In this document: positions 1-5,105 of the stretch, piece after piece
How the letters are laid out: every line of letters begins with the position of its first letter
Numbering within the stretch: the stretch's first letter is position 1
Assembly: GCA_963808135.1 (NCBI GenBank)
Contig: CAWEFA010000068.1
Coordinates: 1 to 5,105, forward strand
From: CAWEFA01 sp963808135
GTDB lineage: Bacteria > Bacteroidota > Bacteroidia > Bacteroidales > DTGW01
Direction: 5' to 3'
DNA length: 5,105 nucleotides
Program-made: the position numbers and the translations under genes
The notes under the pieces: model-generated
What the model was told of the DNA's origin: nothing
Seen by the model: only the letters and a program-made list of their open reading frames with translations
Databases searched by the model: none

Positions 1-85
1 GCGATCAATTTATTCAGAAGATAAAATCAACATCATTTATACATTAGTTTCCATTCTATCATGAAAGGTTTATTAATATAAGATC

Positions 86-1330
86 ATGAAAATAAAGCTT
101 TTATGGATATCAATATATTTTGCGATTAATAACGAATATGGGGAAGGAGGAGCTAAAACACACTGGAACAATTTAAATATTATGCTCAATGATAACAGGT
201 TTGAGAACAAGCTTATTACTTTTCGGATGGAGTATGCAAAGCAATTTCCTTCACCTATTCCTGATAGTATAATTACTGAAATTAATATGAATATTTTTAA
301 GCGGTTATACAGATTTCTCTATGAATATCCGCTTTATCTCAATCCCATCGAAAAATCGGCAGGACATCTTTCGAGATATCGTCAAAAAATAATAGAAACC
401 GAATTAAAGAAACTTAAGAAAAACGGCTATTGCCCAGATATTATAATTTTAGAATGGACAGAAACAGTCCTTTTTGTACGGCATATAAAAAGAGCATTTG
501 GAAACTCCAAAATTGTCGCATCTCTCCATGATGTATGCTTTCAAAAAATGGACAGAATGTATGACTTTGAAAATAATATCATGAAAAAGTTTTTTCTTAG
601 GATTAGGAAGAAGCGATTTAAACAACTCGAGTTAAAATCATATCGATTATGTGATTTAGTCTTGCCGCATAATACTAAAGATTCAGAATTACTGATCAAT
701 GAGGGAATAGAAAAAGAGAAGTTAGGAGTAATTCAGCCATATTATAGAAACTATAGCTTTTGCAAGCCAAACTATTCAAAAATAATTCTTTTCTGGGGGG
801 CAATGTGGCGAATTGAAAATCATCAGGCATGTATATGGTTTATTGATAATGTCTTTAAAAATCTAATTAAAAATTATCCTGATTTAATTTTTGTCATAGC
901 TGGAAAGGATCCAAAGCCGGACTTGCTCTCAATGCAATCTAAAAACATAAATGTCACAGGGATATTGAAGAATCCTGAAAAAGTTTTTGAAGATTCACTT
1001 TGTCTTGTGGCGCCACTCAGTATGGGTGGCGGGATAAAAATAAAAGTTCTAGAGGCTTTATCCTCGGGCATTCCCGTTCTTAGCAATAAAATAGGTATGG
1101 AAGGGATAAACGCTACTTCTGGTGTTCATTATTATCACTGTGAGGAACCTTCCGATTATGAACAAACGATTATAAAACTAATCGATAATCCGGATTTAGC
1201 AAAAACGATAGGAAATAATGGAAGGGATTTTATAAATAGGAATTTTAACCAAGAGGAGGGGAATAAAAAGCTCCCTAATTATTTGATTAGACTTGTACAG
1301 AATAAAACTTTGACGCTCGAAAATAATTGA
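86..1330 (+). CDS. GT4-type glycosyltransferase (GT-B fold), surface polysaccharide synthesis
   Basis: A 414-residue protein that probably transfers a sugar from a nucleotide-sugar donor to a growing lipid-linked glycan on the cytoplasmic side of the inner membrane. The N-terminal half starts with a hydrophobic strand (KLLWISIYF, residues 4-12) and has PDIIILEW (117-124) and SLHDV (146-150), as in acceptor domains of GT-B enzymes. The C-terminal half opens with a FWGAMW strand (about 235-240) and contains APLSMGGGIKIKVLEALSSG (309-328), the donor-binding signature of the Glycos_transf_1 family. Glu323 fits the second glutamate of the EX7E motif. The first is replaced by Gly315, as in other members with a GGG-K-LE pattern. 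There is no signal peptide or membrane segment, and the length is normal for the family. The ATG at 86 starts exactly at the conserved first strand, though its Shine-Dalgarno sequence is poor. The next gene follows after 128 bases on the same strand. The family is secure; the donor, acceptor and linkage cannot be read from sequence. Confidence 0.93.
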   Translation: MKIKLLWISIYFAINNEYGEGGAKTHWNNLNIMLNDNRFENKLITFRMEYAKQFPSPIPDSIITEINMNIFKRLYRFLYEYPLYLNPIEKSAGHLSRYRQKIIETELKKLKKNGYCPDIIILEWTETVLFVRHIKRAFGNSKIVASLHDVCFQKMDRMYDFENNIMKKFFLRIRKKRFKQLELKSYRLCDLVLPHNTKDSELLINEGIEKEKLGVIQPYYRNYSFCKPNYSKIILFWGAMWRIENHQACIWFIDNVFKNLIKNYPDLIFVIAGKDPKPDLLSMQSKNINVTGILKNPEKVFEDSLCLVAPLSMGGGIKIKVLEALSSGIPVLSNKIGMEGINATSGVHYYHCEEPSDYEQTIIKLIDNPDLAKTIGNNGRDFINRNFNQEEGNKKLPNYLIRLVQNKTLTLENN

Positions 1331-1458
1331 GATGATCTGAGAAATGATAAAAGTATAATGGATAATAACGAACATTATTATTTTACGCAAGCAACGTCAT
1401 ACCAAATCAATATAAAAACATCTGTTTTTTATCTAAAACTTATTTAGAGAAGAGATTA

Positions 1459-2520
1459 ATGAGAATAATTGCTTCCTATTTGCCACAGTTCCATCCTATC
1501 CTTGAAAATGACGAATGGTGGGGAAAAGGATTTACAGAATGGACAAATGTTGGAAAGGCAAAAGCACTATTCCCTGGGCATTACCAACCGAAGATTCCGG
1601 CAGATCTAGGATATTACGATTTACGCTTGCCCGAAGTAAGAGAAGCTCAGGCTGAATTAGCAAACGAAGCCGGCATTGAGGGCTTTTGTTATTGGCACTA
1701 CTGGTTTGGAGGTAAAAGATTGCTCGAAAGGCCATTTAATGAAGTGTTAACCTCCGGCAAGCCGGACTTTCCTTTTTGTTTATGTTGGGCAAATCATTCA
1801 TGGTATGCGAAAACCTGGAATAAAGATGTGCCGGATAAGTTGTTAATCGAGCAAACTTATCCAGGTAAAAAAGATTATGAGAATCATTTCTACACTCTTC
1901 TTCCTGCATTCAAAGATAAGAGATATATGTGTGTGCAAAACAAACCTATTTTCGGATTATATTCACCAGAAGATTTCCCTGATGTTCAGGGGTTCATATC
2001 ATATTGGAATGAATTGGCAAAACAAAATGGGCTTGAAGGGTTCTATTTTATTACGGTCTCTTATAAACGAAAAGATAATTCAGATATTCTCTTAAAAGGT
2101 TTTGATGCAATTATCTATGATTTGACATTTTTACGTCGTAGTAGTATGCGTTATTTCTATTTGTTTTTTCATAAAATATTCGGTATTCCGCAGATTATCG
2201 ATTATCGTGATTATACCAAAACATTAATAGAAAATATGCCGGTTGATAAAACAATATTACCTTGTATTGTCCCAAATTTCGACCATACGCCCCGAAGTAT
2301 ACGAAAAGGTACAGTTATGATAAACACATCGCCTGAAAATTGGAGTAAACTTTTAAAAGGGTTGTTTCTAAAGATAAAGGATAAATCTGGAGATGATAAT
2401 ATTGTATTTATTAAATCGTGGAATGAATGGGCAGAAGGGAACTACTTGGAACCCGATCTAAAATATGGGAAACAATATCTTGAAGCGCTTAGAAAAGTTT
2501 TAATTGGGACCAGTAAATAA
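1459..2520 (+). CDS. WbsX-family protein (GH99-like TIM barrel) of polysaccharide locus
   Basis: An intact 353-residue member of the WbsX family (Pfam Glyco_tran_WbsX), found in O-antigen and capsule clusters. It is often labelled a glycosyltransferase but resembles GH99 endo-mannosidases in fold, so its reaction is uncertain. Family marks run in order: IASYLPQFH at residues 4-12, WWGKGFTEWTNV at 20-31, CYWHYWFGGKR at 77-87, CWANHSW at 109-115, and near the C-terminus KSWNEWAEGNYLEPD at 319-333. Glu323 and Glu326 in NEWAEG have the spacing I recall for the catalytic glutamate pair of GH99. There is no signal peptide, so it should act in the cytoplasm or at the membrane's inner face. The ATG at 1459 follows a purine-rich GAGAAGAG Shine-Dalgarno-like site at 1447-1454 and lies directly before the first conserved strand. 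The next gene starts 39-48 bases downstream, which suggests co-transcription. Family assignment is very secure; whether it builds or trims glycan is open. Confidence 0.95.
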   Translation: MRIIASYLPQFHPILENDEWWGKGFTEWTNVGKAKALFPGHYQPKIPADLGYYDLRLPEVREAQAELANEAGIEGFCYWHYWFGGKRLLERPFNEVLTSGKPDFPFCLCWANHSWYAKTWNKDVPDKLLIEQTYPGKKDYENHFYTLLPAFKDKRYMCVQNKPIFGLYSPEDFPDVQGFISYWNELAKQNGLEGFYFITVSYKRKDNSDILLKGFDAIIYDLTFLRRSSMRYFYLFFHKIFGIPQIIDYRDYTKTLIENMPVDKTILPCIVPNFDHTPRSIRKGTVMINTSPENWSKLLKGLFLKIKDKSGDDNIVFIKSWNEWAEGNYLEPDLKYGKQYLEALRKVLIGTSK

Positions 2521-2568
2521 TTATACAATGGAAGTAATTAAGGGATACAAATCTAGAACATGCAAAAT

Positions 2569-3556
2569 ATGAGCGAAAAGAAAAAAGTGATATTCATCGC
2601 TTGGGCGCCTTTCGATAGTCATACTGAAATTTTAGCAAGAATTCTGAATGCCAAATTATATTTTATTCATTATCTTCAATTCAAGAAACCTCTCATTGCA
2701 CCGATTAAGTACGTACTTCCAAGCATTTAAAACGATAAGTATATTATTACAAGAGAAACCGGATATTGTTCTTATGCAAAATCCGCCAATATTCCTTCCT
2801 CTATTAGTATTATTGTTCGGGAAAATATACGGGACAAAATTAATTATTGATTCTCATACTGCGGCATTTTTAACGTTTCCATGGAAGCAATTTATTTTTT
2901 TACATAAGTATATATCACGCCGCGCTGTTGCAACAATTGTAACCAATAAAGATCTTGCCGACATTGTAAATGCCTGGAAAGCAAAAACGTGTATTTTAAC
3001 GGGACCCTTGCCAAGCAATGATGAATTAAACCAAAATATTAATAAATCCCAAAATGACATAAAAATTGTTTTTATTTGTTCTTTTTCATCAGATGAACCA
3101 GTAATGGAAGTCATTGAGGCAGCCAGGGAAATGTCTTATGTTAAATTTTTTATTACGGGAGACAGCTCACGTTTATCAGCCGGAATCAGGCAAAGAACTC
3201 CCAAAAACGTTGTTTTTACTGGTTTTTTAAAACGCAAAGATTATATGACATTATTACAATCGGCAGATGGAATTATCGTTCTTACAACAAGAGACCTTAC
3301 ACTTTTGGATGGGGGTTATGAAGCGGTTGCCTTGGAAGTTCCACTCATTACATCGAATTGGCCTGTTCTTAAAGACTATTTCAATAAAGGGACGGTCTAT
3401 ACTCAAAATACAAAAGAAGAAATAATAAAGGCTGAAAAGGATTTACTTACTCGCCAAGATGAATTAAAAAGCCAAATAATTGTTTTAAAAAAAGAATTAC
3501 AGCAACGCTTTGAAAGAGAAATTAAAAATTTACAATCTATAATATCTGAAGCATAA
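2569..3556 (+). pseudogene. GT4-like glycosyltransferase, interrupted by one frameshift near 2719
   Basis: A glycosyltransferase of about 328 residues read in two frames. The first part (ATG at 2569; an in-frame ATG also lies at 2560) gives MSEKKKVIFIAWAPF and then AKLYFIHYLQFKKPLIAPIK before a stop at 2728-2730. Reading continues smoothly in the next frame from CAA at 2720 (YVL-QAFKTISILLQEKPDI) if one base, C2719, is dropped. The rest has QNPP at about residues 70-73, DSHT at 94-97, a new Rossmann-like start IKIVFICSFS near 163, FTGFL, and LLDGGYEAVALEVPL around 245-259, where Glu251 is the likely donor-binding glutamate. These are marks of a GT-B enzyme using a nucleotide-sugar donor at the inner membrane. 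The downstream part alone, from an internal start around 2648, would lack the first N-terminal strand and is unlikely to fold. There is no slippery heptamer at the junction, so programmed shifting is unlikely. True mutation or a sequencing error are both possible. Confidence 0.85.
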
Positions 3557-3566
3557 TATATATTAT

Positions 3567-3713
3567 TAACTGATGTTACGCATTAAAGAAAAAAACTGTC
3601 ATTCCCGCGCGTTTTTAGCGGGAATCCAGAACATCTGGATACCCGATTAAAGCATTCGGGTATGACAACTTTACTTTATTCTGCGCTTTTCGTACTGTGC
3701 GTAACATCAGTTA
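3567..3713. mobile_element. MITE-like element with perfect 16-base terminal inverted repeats
   Basis: The sequence TAACTGATGTTACGCA at 3567-3582 is the exact reverse complement of TGCGTAACATCAGTTA at 3698-3713. The outermost TA at both ends may be a two-base target duplication, giving a 143-base element (3569-3711) with 14-base inverted ends. TTA at 3566-3568 and 3711-3713 is an alternative three-base duplication. The element has no coding capacity, so it would depend on a transposase supplied in trans. TA targets are used by IS630/Tc1-like and some IS5-group elements, but I cannot name the parent. It lies 10 bases after the stop of the upstream glycosyltransferase and 13 bases before the ATG of the next gene, so its hairpins could also affect transcript ends. 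A GTG at 3697 inside its right end is in frame with the downstream gene, but ATG at 3727 is the better start. Confidence 0.7.
3597..3667. repeat. Cloverleaf-forming core of the element (dRS3/REP-like hairpins)
   Basis: Four stems abut with no unpaired base between them. The closing stem is TGTC 3597-3600 with GACA 3664-3667. Hairpin 1 is ATTCCCGC 3601-3608 with GCGGGAAT 3618-3625, with a 9-base loop. Hairpin 2 is CCAGA 3626-3630 with TCTGG 3634-3638, with a 3-base loop. Hairpin 3 is ATACCCGA 3639-3646 with TCGGGTAT 3656-3663, with a 9-base loop. All pairs are Watson-Crick. Hairpins 1 and 3 are the same size (25 bases) and similar in sequence, so both strands read TGTCAT-N-CCCG inward. The ATTCCCGC/GCGGGAAT arms resemble the neisserial dRS3 repeat and similar dispersed repeats of other bacteria, but the spacing between arms is longer than in dRS3. 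It could act as a transposition recognition structure or as an RNA structure between genes. Confidence 0.75.
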
Positions 3714-3726
3714 TAGAGAGAATACT

Positions 3727-4941
3727 ATGAAAATTAGTAGATATATTTTTAAAATATATCCCATTGCATTTATTATGCAATTGGCTATTTATTTTACCGT
3801 ATCTTCACAAAATCTCGTATCGCGAGATTCTATTATTGCTGTTTATAATAGAATGACACCGCCACTTGTTGAAAAATTTCTTTGTTGTGACACATTGCGG
3901 AACTCTTCCGGTTCCTATACATGGAATGTCAGTTATATTCTTAATGCTGATTTACTTATGTACCGTGCAACAAACGATCAAAAATATTTATTACGTTTTA
4001 TAAAAGTCTCAAACAAAATTATATCCAACCGTGATGATAAAATAGGTCTATATGATTGGCAGAAAAACTTGGGAAAGGATGGAGCGAATCGAGAATATGG
4101 GACCCAAAATTAGGTATAAATGCTCCGAGCAAACCTGTGCAGGGATTTAGTAGATGATGCTGTTATATGCCGTCCATTACTCGATTTTGCATTGATAGTA
4201 AAAAAAGAGAGCATTACATTCATTTGATTCTCTTGCAAATTATTATGCGACAGAATCGGAAAAAACGATTACATATCATATTAGAGAAAATTGGTCTACA
4301 ACAAAAGTGTTTTTTATTTCCCAAAGGGATCGCCATGGTGGTATGATGGTGCTAATGTGCCTAATAATTATAATGCTCAAACCGGCAGTGATATGATATT
4401 GCTTTATAAACTCACATGGAAAATCATATTATATAGAATTTTGCAAAATTACTTGCTGATTCGCTAAAAAAGTGATATGAGCATAGTTGACAGCTGCTAT
4501 ATTTGGCATTATTGGGGCGGACTAGGCGTATAGAGGCTGGATAGAAAAAGATAGTGTTTCCATAAATACACCTCGCTTTGTTGGAGGACATAAAGCTATT
4601 GAAGATATAGGACATGCAGGAATTGATATCGAATTTATAGTTGATTGTTATGAAAATAATATTCTGTTTTCAAAGCAAGATGTTAATTTGACAGTAAAGA
4701 CGTACAAAAAGAAAATTAATAAAGGGGCATACAACGCAGAAAACCTTTTGGGTGCAGGAAAGGATGAAACAAATTAATCATTCCATCCTATAAATGGCTT
4801 CGCTTAGCTCAATATGAACCATCGATACTTAATAGTTTTTACACAAAATATTTTAACACAGCCATAGTAAACAATGGATTTGGAAATGCATTCTTTTTAG
4901 CCAATTTAGTGTATTATTATCATTCATTGGAACAGAAATGA
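3727..4941 (+). pseudogene. Secreted, probably helical-barrel carbohydrate-active protein, broken by about nine 1-base indels
   Basis: I do not recognise the exact family. Joining frames gives a protein of about 403 residues. The ATG at 3727 has AGAGAG six bases upstream and begins a signal peptide: KISRYIFK, a hydrophobic core through IYFTVSS, then probable cleavage near SSQ. Conserved-looking stretches follow: WNVSYILNADLLMYRAT, SNRDD, GTQNLGINAPSKPVQGF, VDDAVICRPLLDFALIV, SPWWYDGANVPNNYNAQTGS, MILLYKLTGKSYYIEFAKLL, CYIWHYWGG, GHKAIEDIGHAGIDIEF, and GNAFFLANLVYYYHSLEQK before TGA at 4939. Helix pairs of the type MYRAT-DQKYL and LYKLTG-KSYYIEF suggest an (alpha/alpha)-barrel of the kind found in glycosidases, lyases and epimerases acting outside the cytoplasm; this is inference. 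Lesions are single-base changes: loss near 4107-4111, gain at 4149, gain in 4200-4216, loss in the T run 4310-4315, gain at T4417, gain in 4439-4442, gain in the A run 4466-4471, gain at 4525-4526, loss near 4774. Net +3 restores the starting frame. No in-frame nonsense codon remains after repair. Confidence 0.85.
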
Positions 4942-5105
4942 ATTACGCTATTATTATATATGTGGAAGTTGAAGAAAAGTTTGATGGGGGTTCCCGTCCC
5001 GAAGTCGAGAAACAAGGTTGAATTGGAGGAATTTGCGGAGTTGGGATCAATCGTAAAGCTGCGCGTGTACACTGCTTCGCCAGAATAGTTTTGCTTGCCT
5101 GGAAG
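4920..5105 (-). pseudogene. Fragment of a glycoside hydrolase-like beta-sandwich, running off the right edge
   Basis: On the minus strand a frame is open from the window edge (5105) to a TGA at 4920-4922, giving 61 residues without a start. The first 41 residues include YSGEAVYTRSFTI and then LFLDFGTGTPI. These look like the galactose-binding-like beta-sandwich seen in GH2-type or rhamnosidase-like enzymes, where a G-A-Y-x-x-x-F strand is followed by a LDFG/LDLG strand. That domain normally continues well past this point, usually to a V-N-G segment. Here, after about 4983, the reading becomes AT-rich and non-homologous (KLFFNFHIYNN) and runs into the 3' end of the opposing gene. I read it as a truncated remnant, or a frame broken by an indel. 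The GC content of 4991-5105 is about 50 percent by hand count, higher than the neighbouring DNA. The similarity is from memory of the family pattern and is moderate only. Confidence 0.42.

Noticed and set aside
1..85. Possible 3' end of an upstream gene: frame 2 is open from the left edge to TGA at 62-64, while frames 1 and 3 stop at 22-24 and 45-47.
   Set aside because: Each tail is 20 codons or fewer and none has a recognisable motif, so the frame cannot be chosen.
1327..1359. Promoter-like pair: TTGAGA at 1327-1332 and a perfect TATAAT at 1354-1359 ahead of the WbsX gene.
   Set aside because: The spacer is 21 bases, too long for a usual sigma-70 promoter, and TATAAT is expected by chance in such AT-rich DNA.
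1362..1384. Inverted repeat ATAATAA / TTATTAT with a 6-base loop followed by T residues, terminator-like, after the first glycosyltransferase gene.
   Set aside because: The stem is only A-T pairs and would be very weak; such repeats arise by chance here.
1753..1766. GC-rich palindrome TCCGGC-AA-GCCGGA.
   Set aside because: It lies inside the coding sequence of the WbsX protein, encoding Ser-Gly-Lys-Pro, and has no flanking structure; probably coincidental.
3697..3729. GTG at 3697 as the start of the secreted protein.
   Set aside because: It lies within the right inverted end of the mobile element and would put polar residues before the signal peptide. ATG at 3727 has AGAGAG at proper spacing.
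4938..5021. A 27-codon plus-strand frame starting with an ATGA overlap at the pseudogene stop, and another 42-codon frame at 4960-5088.
   Set aside because: Neither has a good ribosome binding site or recognisable protein features, and both are antisense to the more protein-like minus-strand reading.
1..5105. CRISPR array, tRNA, rRNA, riboswitch or toxin-antitoxin system.
   Set aside because: I saw no regularly spaced direct repeats, no conserved RNA gene sequences, and no small gene pair. The cloverleaf at 3597-3667 lacks the T-loop, anticodon and CCA features of a tRNA.

Overview
The window is a low-GC bacterial stretch with every recognisable surface-polysaccharide gene on the plus strand. 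It holds two GT-B glycosyltransferases either side of a WbsX/GH99-like protein, which is the usual content of an O-antigen, capsule or exopolysaccharide locus. This favours a bacterium that makes a heteropolysaccharide coat, probably Gram-negative. The sequence has no rRNA, tRNA or housekeeping gene that would fix the phylum, so none is claimed.

Layout. Positions 1-85 are a short lead with no gene that can be proved. Positions 86-1330 encode an intact GT4-type glycosyltransferase. After a 128-base gap, 1459-2520 encodes an intact WbsX-family protein. A second GT4-like glycosyltransferase occupies 2569-3556. Its first ~50 codons lie in a different frame from the rest, and one extra base near 2719 accounts for this. 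Ten bases after its stop comes a ~145-base element (3567-3713) with perfect 16-base terminal inverted repeats. Its core can fold into a cloverleaf with no unpaired base at the junction; it looks like a MITE or a REP/dRS3-like repeat. Directly downstream, 3727-4941 is a secreted protein of about 403 residues, broken by about nine single-base indels. Its sequence suggests an all-helical carbohydrate-active fold. The right edge (4920-5105, minus strand) carries a fragment resembling the beta-sandwich of a glycoside hydrolase. It joins unrelated AT-rich sequence near 4983, where base composition also changes.

How the genes fit together. The two glycosyltransferases and the WbsX protein would act at the cytoplasmic membrane face, assembling or trimming a lipid-linked repeat unit. 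The secreted protein and the minus-strand fragment would, if once functional, have acted on glycans outside the cytoplasm. Lesions increase from left to right: none in 86-2520, one in 2569-3556, about nine in 4107-4776. This is either decay of the right side of the locus around a repeat insertion, or loss of read accuracy toward a contig end. The sequence alone cannot decide between these.

The best candidate for something little described is the cloverleaf-forming element at 3567-3713. The reconstructed secreted protein, whose family I cannot name with confidence, is second.
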